Of a stretch of 64,000 bases of DNA, positions 1-10,443 are shown piece by piece. Under the pieces are notes generated by a model. That model ran no database searches and was not told the origin of the DNA. It saw only the letters and a list, made by a program, of their open reading frames with translations. The DNA lies in the NCBI RefSeq assembly GCF_963259705.1, contig NC_081861.1, positions 105,578,102-105,642,101 on the forward strand, given 5' to 3'. Made by a program: the position numbers and the translations under genes. Origin of the DNA: Myotis daubentonii. Its lineage: Eukaryota > Chordata > Mammalia > Chiroptera > Vespertilionidae. Position 1 is the first letter of the stretch. Each line of letters opens with the position of its first letter.

Positions 1-165
1 TAATGAAAAGACATACACTTGAGGAATGAATAAAAAATAAAATGTATTTATATGCTGCCTACAAAAGATTAGTATCAGATCAAAAGACACAGACATATTG
101 AAAATAAAGGGATGGAACAAAATATTCCATGAGTAGAATGGGAGGGGAAAAAATGTTGGCCAAAC
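1..165 (+). mobile_element. L1 ORF2 fragment (endonuclease region)
   Basis: Positions about 50-160 read like the early endonuclease part of L1 ORF2: a 'ctgcctacaaaaga' stretch, then an 'aaaagacacagaca' stretch, then 'gatggaacaaaatattccatg', the usual order in mammalian L1. The element enters from outside the window and stops where a GC-richer 5'UTR-like sequence begins near 166. It is too short and too mutated to code. Confidence 0.6.
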
Positions 166-2384
166 AGGCAGACCCATAATGTACCTCCTCCCAAGACCAG
201 ACTGGAAATAAAACTAAAGTGGGGAACATACCCCTGGAATTATCAACTGAGGTCCAGCTGAGGAGGAGACATATCAAGGAAGGACAGAAAACACCTGGAG
301 ATGAGTAGAAAGAGCGAGGTCACAAGAGGAGCTGACCCAGCTTCCAGGGGTGACAGGCAAGCAGGCCAAGAGTGAGGAGGGAGCTCCCAGCTACAGGAGG
401 GTCTGTTCCCTCAGAAGATAGAGGCCTGGAACTCATACTGGACTCCACAGTCCTGAGCACCAGAGCCGACACATGTGGCCCACATAACATCCAGCCATGA
501 AAGGTTGCTGGTCCAGGCGGAGGCTGGAGCCAGTTGAATAGGAAGCAGCAGTTTCATTGCATTTTTCCTAAACCCAGAGCACAGAAGTTTCCATTTGCAT
601 GTACTCACAGACTTTGGTGCATTGGGGAGGCTAGGATTTGAGGTGCCTAAAGAGAAGCTGAGGTGGGAAGCATTGCAGGGAGACGTGGTAAAGCAGCAGC
701 AAGAAGTCCTGAATTTCATCATATGCCCCAAATTGAAATGGCCATTTTTTCCTGAGAGGACCTATCTGCTCCCAGTAGCCATAGGGCAGGTAAAAACAAA
801 ACAAAACAAAACACCTCACTAAGTGATACAGCCCATCCCACCATCAGGAGTCCTGCCTGCCAAACCCTGAATTTTGACCTTTTCAGAGGAAACAAAAGCA
901 GAGGCCAAACTTATGTGTTTGAGCAGCCTCAGGAGCCTCAGTGACTGGATTCGGGGAGGGGCCTTCTGCCCCTGGAAACTGGCTGGTACATTTCCTGCTG
1001 GGGAGAGCAGATAGAAACTCCAGGTTTCCATCCCATCCCACTGGATTTCATACTAGTAAATGGATCTCTGCCCAGCTAAGACCAGAGTAATATTTGGACT
1101 ACTGCCAGAGGAGTATCTCTGGGACAGGGAAACACACCAAACACATTCCCTGAAAGCTAAACAGCACCTCCACCACTTAAATCCCTTTGAGAAACAGACT
1201 TTAGAGTGATCAAGATTGACATTCAGCTAGCAGGTAAAGGTGGGCAGAGATGGAGCCTCAGGAACCCTGGGCCTCCTGCTGCTAATAAACCTGCTTTACA
1301 GAGCAGATCGTCCCTCCTGTTTGCAGCCAACTCCTGTGGAGACAGACAGGAACAGTGTATCACTTGGAGCTTCAAGCAGGTTGCTGAAAGCCAAAGGAGG
1401 ACAGTTTCTGATAGTAGTTAGCACCTAAGTAACTCACAGGAAGCCCAGAAGTGACAAACAGAACAGTCAGACACAGTTATCAGAGGAGTAGGCTCCAAAG
1501 TGAGCTCCCATGGGACACTAAATTCTGCTGAAACTAATGCCACTTCACATTTTTTTCTTTTTTCTTTCCTTTTTATATTTTCTCTTTCCTTTGTTTTTTT
1601 CTTTCTTATTTATCATCTTTATCTGTTTTTTTATTATTTGTTATTATTGTAGTCTCTCTTGTTTTGTTCATATATCTAATTTCCTCTTCCCTTTTCCTAA
1701 CCAATCTTTTTCTTCTCTCTTTTCTGTTTCCCCTAAAATCTCATCTTTTTTTCCTTTTCTTATTTTGGGTCTATATGTTTTCTCCTCTATTTTCATTTTC
1801 ATAAATTCTTTATTTGTCTTCAATTATTGCAGCTTTGCGCCTACATATTTATTCCTTCTCCATCCCCCCTTTTGTCTTTGTGTGTGTATATGTTGGGGGA
1901 GGGGTTGTTTGTTATTTTTCTCCACATATTTTCTCTTTCTTCATTTTCTTCTGTCATCCTTGCTCTCTTTTATCTTTCCTAATTATCTCTTCTGTGGTGG
2001 TTACTTTTGTTGGTGCTGTTGGGGTCTTGTGTATATTTTTGCTTTGTTTCTTTTGTTTCATGCTTTGTTGTGCTATATTTTGTGCTATTCTATCAACATT
2101 TCCAAAATAGCTTGCAGGATGTGCTCAGGGGTGAATCACATTGTCAGCCAGCCTGTGAGGAAGGTACATGAATGAAAGGAAAAATATCATTCTAGATACA
2201 ACAACTACACGAGAAGTCAAATAACTCAAGCAAGGGGCTTTTCTAGAGTAACCTGCTTTAGATATCTAAGAGACTACATGACTAGGTCCAACAAAACACC
2301 TACTACATAAGACCACCCCACAAAATCTGGGAGGCATAATAGTTTGATCTAATACATAGAAAGAAAAACTAAGGGATAACACAA
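166..2384 (+). promoter_or_regulatory. L1-A 5'UTR-like region with pyrimidine-rich tract
   Basis: About 2.2 kb of non-coding sequence directly upstream of the L1-A ORF1 start. The first 1.4 kb is mixed composition; 1540-2110 is very rich in T and TTTC on the sense strand. L1-F has the same arrangement on its own sense strand (48480-49400), which supports calling this an L1 5'UTR rather than unique DNA. Promoter activity is inferred from position only. Confidence 0.5.
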
Positions 2385-3347
2385 ATGGGGAGAAAAAGAC
2401 ACAACCCCTACATGAAAGAAAAGGAGGAATAGTCAGAAAAGTAACTAAATGAAATGGAGGCAAGCAATTTGTCAAACAAAGAATTCAGAGAAATGGTAAT
2501 AAGGGTGCTCAAACAATTCAGTGAGAGATACAAGCAACTTAATCAGAATTATAAGGGGCGTAATGAGAGTTATGCCTACATGAAAAGGGGTTAAAACAAT
2601 AAATAAGAGTCAATTGGAAATGAGGAATGACATAGATGAAATAAAGAACACACTGGATGGATGCAACAGCAGACTAGAAGTAGATGAGGATCGAATCCGT
2701 GAATGAGAACAGAAGGTAGAAAAACATACCCATTCAGAATAGCAAAATAAATAAAAAATAAAAAATAAAAAATAAATAAATAAATAAATAAATAAAGCAA
2801 GCATGAGAAGAGTTTAAGGGCACTTTGAGACAACATGAAATGAAACCACATTTGCATTATAGGGGTACCAGAAGGAGTAGAATATGAGAAAGAATTAGAG
2901 AACTTGTTTGAAGAAATAATGGCAGATCATTTACCTAACCTGGCGAAGGTAAAAAGTCACTCAAATTTAGGAAACACAGAGTCCCAATTAAGATGAACCT
3001 AAAGAGAGCCAAATCTAGGCACATAATAATTCAAATGGAAAATGTTAAAGACAAAGAGAGAATCTTAAAGGTTGCAAGAGAAAGACAGAAAGTTCCCTAC
3101 AAGGAACCTCCCATTAAATAGTAAGCTAATTTCTCAACAGAAACACTTCAGGCCAGAAGAGAGTGGTATGAAATATACTAGTATAAAGTAAAGAAAACAA
3201 AGGGGTTAAACCCAAGACTACTCTCTCCAGCAAGGCTATCATTCAAAATTGAAGGTAAAATAAAGAGTTTCACAGACAAGAAAAAAGAGTAAAGAATTTA
3301 ATACCACCAAACCAGCACTGAAGAAAATGCTAAAGGGACTGTTGTAA
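2385..3347 (+). pseudogene. L1-A ORF1 (RNA-binding ORF1p) pseudogene
   Basis: The ATG at 2385 opens an N-terminus beginning MGRKRHNPYM, closely matching the ORF1 starts of L1-F (MRRQRNSPYT) and L1-K (MGRQRRPQRK). The end reads TTKPALKKMLKGLL then a stop at 3345-3347, the typical ORF1 C-terminus. In between lie the RRM (about 2860-3080) and the C-terminal domain (about 3080-3330). Frameshifts and internal stops, including one 15 codons in and an AAAT-repeat interruption near 2750-2795, destroy the frame. ORF1p would form RNA-binding trimers on L1 RNA. Confidence 0.75.
2748..2796. repeat. (AAAT)n A-rich simple repeat
   Basis: AAAAAT units followed by AAAT/TAAA units inside the ORF1 remains of L1-A. 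It breaks the reading frame and replaces part of the coiled-coil/RRM boundary. It could be the tail of a small retroposon or a simple expansion. Confidence 0.75.
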
Positions 3348-3743
3348 AAAGAAGTGGAGAGAAAGAGAAAAGCACAGGCATAAAGAATAAGAATGATAAC
3401 AAATAGGTACCTATCTGTAATAATCTTAAATGAAATGGCTTAAATAAAAAGACATAAGGTAGCTGAATAGATAAGGAAACATAACCCATGTATATGCTTT
3501 CTACGAGAAACCCACCCCATAACAGAAGATTCACGCAGGATGAAAGTGAAGGCACCAAAAAAAAATTTCTTGGCAAATGGAAATGAACCAAAAAGCTGGG
3601 GTAACAATACTCATATCTGACAAAATAGACTTCAAAGTGAAGGCCATACAAGAGACAATTAAGGTCACATCATAATACTAAAAGGATAGCTACAACAAGA
3701 AAACATAGTAGCTCTGGTAAACATATATGAACCCAACATAGGA

Positions 3744-3745
<2 letters not shown>

Positions 3746-3796
<51 letters not shown>
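3746..3796. repeat. (TA)n microsatellite
   Basis: About 25 uninterrupted TA units within the endonuclease part of L1-A ORF2. A likely polymorphic site. Confidence 0.95.
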
Positions 3797-3797
<1 letters not shown>

Positions 3798-5596
3798 CTT
3801 ATAGAGGACACTACGTGAAATGTGGGGAGCAAGACAATCTAGGGGACTTTAACAGCCTACTGATATCACTAGATAGATATTCTAGACAAAAATAAATCAA
3901 CAAGGAAACAGCAATCCTAAACAAAACACAAGATCAAAGGAACATTTATAAAACATTTCACCCCAAAGCTATAAAATATACATTTTTCTCAAGTGCACAA
4001 GAATCATTTTCAAAGATAGACCTCATGTTAGGACACAAACTAAATCACTACAAATTCAAAAAGTTTGAATTTATATCAAGCATCATCTCATATCACAAGG
4101 ACATGAAATTAGAAATCAACTAAAATAAAAACAGTCAAAAACATGGAGGCTAAGTAGCATGTTATTAGTCAATAAATGGTTTTCCTAAGACATAAAGGAA
4201 GAAATGAAATATTTCCTGGAAACACATGAAAATGAACACCCAACAACCCCAAATCTATGGGACACAGTGAAAGCAGTCATGAGAGGGAATTTCATAGCAT
4301 TACAAGCCCACCTAATAAAAAAAGAAAAACCCTACAATGAAAAGAATTAGAAAGAGAACAACTAGAAAAGCCCAGGGTAAGTAGGAGGAAGGAAATAATA
4401 AATACTAGAGGGGAAATAAATGACATAGAGATTAAAAAAATACAGAAGAGCAGTAAATCCTAGAGCTGATTCTTTGAAAAGATAAGGAAGACTGATGCAC
4501 CTATTGCCAAACTCATCAAGAAACAAAGAGAGAAGACTCAGATAAAGAAAATAAAAAATGAAAGAGGTAAAGTAACAACTGAACCCAAAGAAAAACAAAG
4601 GATCATAAAAAAATAGAATGAATGACTATATTCCAACAAACTGGACAACCTGGAAGAAATAGACATATTCCTAGAAAAGTGAACTCTTGCAAACTCAATG
4701 AGGAAGAATCAGAATACCTGAAGAAGCCAATAACTACTAATGAAATTGAAGCAGTAATCAAAAACCTCCCAGCAAACAAAACCCTGGACTGGATGGCTTC
4801 AGAGGGATGTTTTACCAAATATTCAAAGAGCTAACACGTATCTATTTCAAACTATCCCAAAAACCCCAAGAGGAAGTAACACTTCCAAGCTCCTTTTTAC
4901 AGCTAGCATTAGCCTAATTCTAATAGAAATAAAGACACTACAGTGAAAGACAATTACAGGCCAATATTCCTGATGAACATAGATGTTAAAATCTTCAACA
5001 AAATATTAGCAGATTGAATCCAGCAATACATTTAAAAGATCATACACCATGAACAAGTGGGATTTATTCCAAGGATGCAAGGCTTGGCACAATATTTGCA
5101 AATCAATAAATGTGATACATCACATAGATTGGAGGAGAAAACAAACTCATGATCATATAAATACACACAGAAAAAGCATTAGACAAAATCTAATACCTTT
5201 TTTTTGATAAAAACTCTCAGCAAAGTGGGAAAAGAGGGATCATATCTCAACATAATGAAAGCCTTATATGACAAACCTACAGCCAACATCACACTCAATG
5301 GGCAAAAACTAAAACCATTTTCCCCAGGAACAGGAAGAACACAGGGATACCCACTTTCACCATTCTTATTCAACATATTACTGGAAGTCCTAGCCACAGT
5401 GATCAGACAAGAAGAAAACATAAAAGCATCCAAATTGGAAAGGATGAAGAAAAACTGTCATTATTCACAGATGATACTAGTATGATATTGTACATAGATA
5501 ACCCTAAAGACTCCACCAAGAAACTACTATATTTAATAAACCTATTTTGTAACATAACAGGATACAAAATTAACACCCAGATATCAATGACATTTT

Positions 5597-5809
5597 AAAA
5601 AAATATATTTTATTGATTTTTTACAGAGAGGAAGGGAGAGGAATAGAGAGTTAGAAACATCGATGAGAGAAACATCGAAGAGCTGCCTCCTGCACACTCC
5701 CAACTGGGGCTGTGCCCACAACCAAGGTACATGTCCTTGACCAGATCGAACCTGGGACCTTTCAGTCTCCAGGCTGACGCTCTATCCGCTGAGCCAAACT
5801 GGTTAGGGC
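5597..5809 (-). mobile_element. Ves SINE (tRNA-derived), inserted in L1-A
   Basis: Read on the minus strand it starts GCCCTAACCAGTTTGGCTCA, the tRNA-like head of Ves, continues through the GTTCGATC-type B box and 'gtacctTGGTTGTGGGC', and ends in an AATAAAATATA tail. It is flanked by a near-perfect 14-bp target duplication (ATCAATGACATTTT at 5583-5596; one mismatch at 5810-5823), so the boundaries are exact. Ves elements are Pol III-transcribed, L1-mobilised SINEs of vespertilionid bats. Confidence 0.93.
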
Positions 5810-6612
5810 ATCAATGACGTTTTTATGCACCAATAATGAACAATCAGAAACTAAAGAAAACAATCATATTTACCATTACAATAAAAATATGATACTTAGG
5901 AATAAACTTAACCAAGGAGGTCAAAAAACTCTTTTTACTCGGGAAACTATAGGATGTTGAAAAAAGACATAGAGGAAGATATCAACAAGTGGAAGAACAT
6001 ATCATATTCATGGACTGATAAAATCAACATCATTAAAATGTCCATACTACCCAAAGTCATCTATAGGTTCAATGCAATCCCTATTAAAATACAAATGGCA
6101 TATTTCACAGATCTAAAACAAACACTACAAAAATAGATATGGAACCAAGAAAGACCCCAAATAGCCGCAGCAATCTTAAGAAGAACAAAGTAGGAGGGAT
6201 CACAATACAAGATATCTAATTATACTGCAAAGCCATTGTAATCAAAACAGCCTGGTACTGGCACAAAGACAGGCATATACATCAATGAAACAGAACAGAG
6301 ACCCCAGATATTATGCTCAATTAATATTCAACAAATGAGGCAAGAGCATACAATGGAGTGAAGATAGTCTCTTCAATAAATGATGTTGGAAAAATTAGAC
6401 AGGTATATGCAAAAATGTGTAACTAGGCCACCAACTTACACCATATACAAGAATAAACTCAAAATGGATAAAAGGCTTAAATGTAAGTTGTGAAACCATA
6501 ACAATCTTAGAAGAAACCATAGGCAGCAAAATCTCAGACATTTTTCATAGCAATATGTTTATCTCCTATGTAGGGCAAAGGAAACTAAGGTGAAATCAAA
6601 TATATGGGACTA

Positions 6613-7251
6613 TCCTATCTAATGAAAGAGAAACATGGAAATTAGCCATACGTCCGCTACCCTTCCCATTGGCTAATCAGGGTGATATGCAAATTAACTG
6701 CCAGCCAAGATGGCGGCTGGCAGCCAGGCAGCTTGAAGCTAACATAAGGCTTGCTTGCTTCAGTGACAGAGAAAACCAACGTTCCCCACCTGCCTTGCTG
6801 GCTTCTGAGCTTGCAGTTTGAAACATTGTTACAAATATAGAAGCTAAACAAAACTCCAGAAACCTGCTTTCAGCCAGCCAGGATCTCAGAGCTTGAGTTG
6901 ATACAGTGTTTCGATTATAGAACCCAAACAAACCAGACACCTGCTTTCAGCAGCAGAGGCCTCAGACCTGGAGCCAGAGCAAAAGCTGGCCCAGAATAAA
7001 AAAAAAGAAAGAAAAAAAGGAGTGGTTGGGAGCTTCAGTCACCCGCCAGCCTGAAAACAGCCCTCAGCCCCTCACCCAGACTGGCCAGGCACCCCAGTGG
7101 GGACCCCCACCCTGAAGGGTGTGTGACCAGCTACAAACAGCCATCATCCCCTCACCCAGGCTGGCCAGGCACCCCAGTAGGGACCCCCACCCTGATCCAG
7201 GATACCATTCAGGGAAAACCAGGCAGCCCCCACCCATGCACCAGGCCTCTA
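6613..7251 (+). mobile_element. Helitron unit, type A (5' member of composite)
   Basis: Begins with TC (TCCTATCTAATGAAAGAG), the Helitron 5' signature, directly after host A in the L1 string GGACTA. It carries a promoter-like cluster near 6665-6717, a tract of about 75-bp repeats (7040-7200), and ends GCACCAGGCCTCTA at 7251. The palindrome that should precede the end is missing: only CATGCACC remains. The B unit follows with no spacer. No Rep/helicase coding is seen, so it is non-autonomous and needs a transposase supplied elsewhere. Confidence 0.88.
6665..6717 (+). promoter_or_regulatory. CCAAT / octamer / YY1-like motif cluster in Helitron A
   Basis: Within about 55 bp: ATTGG (an inverted CCAAT box) at about 6668-6672, ATGCAAAT (POU octamer) at about 6687-6694, and AAGATGGCGGC (YY1-like) at 6707-6717. 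The same order and spacing recur at 30423-30476, 32370-32425, 36722-36773 and 56385-56435. The motifs are seen; function is inferred. Confidence 0.5.
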
Positions 7252-8017
7252 TCCTATATAGTAAAAGGGTAATATGCCTCCCAGCACCTGGATCAGCGGA
7301 GCCGAGAAGCCTCCCAGCACCAGGATCAGCATGACAGGGGGCAGCGCCCAAATCCCCTTATCGCCCTGCGGCTCTGTGTGTGATGGGGGGGCAGGGCCAC
7401 AACCTCCTTATCCTACTCTGTTCGTGACAGGGGAAGGCTCCCCAACCCCTCCCCCCACAGGCCCTGCCCTGTGTGTGATGGGGTAGAGCCATAACCTCCC
7501 CATTGGCCCTGCCTTGAGTGTGACAGTGGCAGCTCCCCAACCCCCTGATTGGCCCTGCTCTGTGCATGACAGGGTACGGAGCCCCAAACCCCCAATGGGC
7601 CCTGCTCTGTGCATGACAGGGGGCAGTGCCCAACCCCCTGATTGGCCCTGCTCTGTGCGTGACAGGGGGTGGCACCGCAACCTCCCCATGGACCCTGCCT
7701 TGAGTGTGGCAGGGGGTGGTACCCAACCCCCCAATCGGCCCTACCCTGAGAGTGACTGAGGGTGGCACCGCAACCTCCCAATCCGCCCTGCTCTGTGCAT
7801 GACAGGGGGCGGCGCCCCAACTCCCCAATTGGCCCTGCTCTGAGCCCAACCAGGGGCTGCACCTAGAGATTGGGCCTGCCCTCTGCCACCTGGGAGCAGG
7901 CCTAAGCCAGCAGGTCGTTATCTCCCGAGGGGTCCCATACTGCAAGAGGGCACACGCCGGGCTGAGGGACACTCCCTCCCCCCTGAGTGCACAAATTTTT
8001 GTGCACCGGGCCTCTAG
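7252..8017 (+). mobile_element. Helitron unit, type B (3' member of composite)
   Basis: Starts TCCTATATAGTAAAAGGG and ends GGGCCTCTAG at 8017, preceded by the perfect hairpin GTGCACAAATTTTTGTGCAC at 7987-8006. These are canonical Helitron ends (5' TC, 3' hairpin, CTAG). The interior (7330-7850) is a GC-rich minisatellite of roughly 50-bp units built on 'TGACAGGGGGC...CCAACCCCCTGATTGGCCCTGCTC'. Long frames on either strand here are repeat translations, not genes. Confidence 0.9.
7330..7850. repeat. About 50-bp minisatellite inside Helitron B
   Basis: About ten imperfect copies of a unit of roughly 50 bp containing TGACAGGGGG and GGCCCTGCTCTGTG. The same minisatellite occurs in the B units at 31070-31600, 33030-33660 and 37620-37850 with different copy numbers. 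Confidence 0.85.
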
Positions 8018-8369
8018 TCTATATAATAAAAGCGTAAGCAACCCTTACAGTGGAATGACCAGAAAAACTGGTCGCTATGATGTGCACTGACCACAAAGGG
8101 GTAGATGCTCAACGCAAGAGCTTCCCTCTGGTGGTCGTGTGCTCCCACAGAAAGAGTGTCGCTCAGCCAGAAACTGAGCACAGCAGCTGTGGCAGGAACC
8201 TCTCCTGCCTCTGAGGCAGCGCTAAGGAGCAGCAAGCCAAGCAGTAAGGAGTGAGGGATCCTGAATTGTGAGAGCGGTCAGACATTCTCCAAGGGGTCCT
8301 GGACTGCAAGAGGGTGTAGGCTGGGCTGAGGGACTCCTCCCTGGTGAATTTCATGCACCAGGCCTCTAA
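8018..8369 (+). mobile_element. Helitron unit, type C, third in the array
   Basis: Starts TCTATATAATAAAAGCG immediately after the CTAG of the preceding unit and ends CTAA at 8369, with a short hairpin formed by GGTGAAT/ATGCACC at about 8342-8360. The next base is T, completing the A^T insertion site. The L1 sequence resumes at once (TATTAAAATAAAAAGCTTC at 8370), so all three units sit in a single L1 target. Confidence 0.85.
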
Positions 8370-8567
8370 TATTAAAATAAAAAGCTTCACCATGGCAAAA
8401 GAAAACATCAACAAAAAGAAAATAGAAACCACTGCATGAGAGAACATATTTGCCAATGATACATCTGATAAGGGTTTAATTTCTAAAATACATAAGGAAC
8501 TCATACTACTTAACAAAAAGAAGATAAACAAGCTAATTAAAAATGGTCAAGGAACCTAAATAGATAA

Positions 8568-8826
8568 GGTGGGGTCTCAATTCAAACCTGGGTGTCTAGC
8601 TGCTTGGCTACCCCCTCCCTTCTATGGCCACAAGGCAGCTCACTCTTCACACAGCCAGAAAGGAGCATGTAGGTTTATTCTTTCTCTAAACCTCTGGCTT
8701 GGCCACTGCTTCTCCTAGGTGCTAGGGATACAGAGGTGATCAAAATGGACAAAATGCAGACAACTTCATCATGCACTTATTGTCTCCTCCGCATACAGGC
8801 TTGCTTACTTGTTTTTTTATGAGTAG
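8568..8826. other. Non-L1 insert inside L1-A ORF2
   Basis: L1 homology stops near 8567 (the '...GGAACCTAAATAGATA' part of ORF2) and resumes at 8827 (CCAAGAGACATATG). The intervening 260 bp, moderately GC-rich, resembles none of the repeats I know and has no target duplication or poly-A. About 20 bp of L1 is missing at the junction, so it looks like an insertion with deletion, for example double-strand-break filler. Confidence 0.5.
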
Positions 8827-9586
8827 GCCAAGAGACATATGAAAAAATGCTTAGTCACTAACCATCTGAGAAATGCAAATTAAAATTACAATGAGGTATC
8901 ACCTCACACCTGTCAGAATGATTATCATCAAATCAACAAACGACAAGTGCTGGAATGGATGTAGAGAAAAGGGAACCTTAGTACAATGCCGGTCTGAATG
9001 CAAACTGGTACAGCCACTATGGAAACCAGTATGGAGTTTACTCAAAATATTAAAAATTAAACTCCCATTTGACCCAGTGATCCCACTTCTAGGAAACCCG
9101 AAACACCAATATGAAAGAATATATGCATCCCTATGTTCACAGAAGCACAATTACAATAGCTAAGATTTAGAAACAACCCATTAGCAATAAGTGAATAAAA
9201 AAGCTGTGGTACCCTTACCATTTGCATGGATGAACCTGGAGAATATTATGTTAAGCAAATCAGCCAGTCAAAGAAAGATAAGTATAACATGATCTCACTC
9301 ATATGTGGAATCTAGTAAACAACATAAATTGATGAACAAAATAGACCCAGAGACATAGGAGCATGGAAAAGATTGGTGAATTTCAGAGGGAAGGCAGTGG
9401 TGGGGAGGTGGGTGGGGAGAGGTTAACTGGGAAGTTATATGCATATATACATAGTCCATGGACACAGACAATAGAGTGGTGAAGGCCTGGGATTGGCGGA
9501 TGCGGGGGTGAAGGGGGTCAATGGGTAAATAAAACAAAGGTGACATCTATAATACTTTCAAGAATAAAGATAAATTTTTAAAAAAT

Positions 9587-10443
9587 GAAGCTGGACAAGT
9601 CAAGTGGACAACGGGGCAGCAACAGAAAAGAGTGAATAAAGGTACCTCAGATGTAGCCCAAAGCTCGCTGTGGGTCTCAGGAGAGGGGAAGTATCAATTT
9701 GACACCTGAACCCCTTGCATCCCAGAGGAGCAAGGAGACATAGTGAGCCTTCCTGTCTGAATGGTCAGTACACACTGTGGCTGAACCCAGTGGCCTGGGC
9801 TGAGACAGAAAGCAGAGATGCAGCAGGTTGTCTGGCGGCCACCATTGCCAAGCAGAAAAAATAAGCCATGGAGCCAGGTCACCCCCACTACTATCCCATA
9901 GCTAACAGCCTGCCCAGAAGAAGCTGCAGCCCAGAGAACTGGAGAGGCAAAGCATATTTTCCTCAGCAGCAGGTGCATTCTGCAGTTCATACCTGTGACA
10001 GGGGTTGCGATAAAAAGGTGAGACAACTGAGGTCTGGCAGTCACCATTACTTGGAGGAGAACCAAGCCAAAAAAGCACCAGAAATCTCTCCCAGCTCACC
10101 ATGTGTCCACTCATAATGACATTTATGGCAGTGTCTGATTTCAGGGGAGAGAATTGGAATTTCAAAGTTTAGAACCCCATTGCCTTAGCACATTCTCCTA
10201 CAGAGGTGGTGCCCTGAGACCAATGTGACCTGGTCACAGAGGAGACATCCACCACCCATGGTAATACAGGCCATTTTTTTTTTACCTCAGAAATCTGAGG
10301 AGCCAGAGCAGTGTAAGATAATCTAAATATATTGTGCTGTAGTGTCACCTACTGGAAAAGAAAAGAAAACCTTATCACCCTACTAAATAAAGAAGTGTCA
10401 CTCTTAAAATTAAAACAAAACAAACAAACAAACAAACAAACAA
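9587..10443. other. Unclassified sequence, possibly an old L1/HAL1 5' region
   Basis: No recognisable gene or terminal motif. It lies between the A-tail of L1-A and degenerate ORF1-like sequence, and ends in an (AAAC)n run at 10412-10443. Its position suggests the 5'UTR of the element that follows, but no sequence feature proves this. Short frames here have no recognisable domain. Confidence 0.35.

Larger units (their letters stand above)
3393..9315 (+). pseudogene. L1-A ORF2 (endonuclease/reverse transcriptase) pseudogene, split
   Basis: Starts at the ATG at 3393 (MITNRYLSVI), 45 bp after the ORF1 stop, which is normal L1 spacing. The endonuclease region follows (3393-4100). The reverse-transcriptase region spans about 4600-5600: an EKALDKI-like block near 5170-5190, a '[15 protein letters not shown]' block at about 5330-5380, and the catalytic box as FTDD at 5464-5475 instead of FADD, followed by two extra residues. 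The C-terminal segment resumes after the Helitrons at 8370 and stops at 9313-9315. The Ves SINE, the Helitrons and many point lesions inactivate it. Confidence 0.8.
166..9586 (+). mobile_element. L1-A: near full-length L1, interrupted
   Basis: A plus-strand L1 with all parts in order: a long 5'UTR (about 166-2384), ORF1 remains (2385-3347), ORF2 remains (3393-9315) and a 3'UTR ending in an A-rich tail near 9586. It is cut by a Ves SINE at 5597-5809, a Helitron trio at 6613-8369 and a 260-bp non-L1 stretch at about 8568-8826. Both ORFs carry many stops and frameshifts, so the copy is dead. The 5' limit is uncertain because another L1 fragment abuts it directly. Confidence 0.8.

Noticed and set aside
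1537..2175. A 212-codon plus-strand frame encoding a very Phe/Leu/Ser-rich, membrane-like protein
   Set aside because: It is the translation of a T-rich low-complexity tract in an L1 5'UTR; the apparent membrane segments come from TTT/CTT codons, and no homologous frame exists in L1-F.
7358..8041. Long minus-strand frames (up to 227 codons) with repeated 'HRAGPIRGLG'-type motifs, also at 31225-31731, 32769-33347 and 37419-38114
   Set aside because: They are readings of the ~50-bp Helitron minisatellite and 3' end; three frames overlap at the same place, and the repeat length, not selection, keeps them open.
6613..8369. Interpreting the Helitron arrays as satellite DNA
   Set aside because: The units have distinct Helitron ends and types, and each array lies in an exact A^T target in L1, unlike homogenised satellite.
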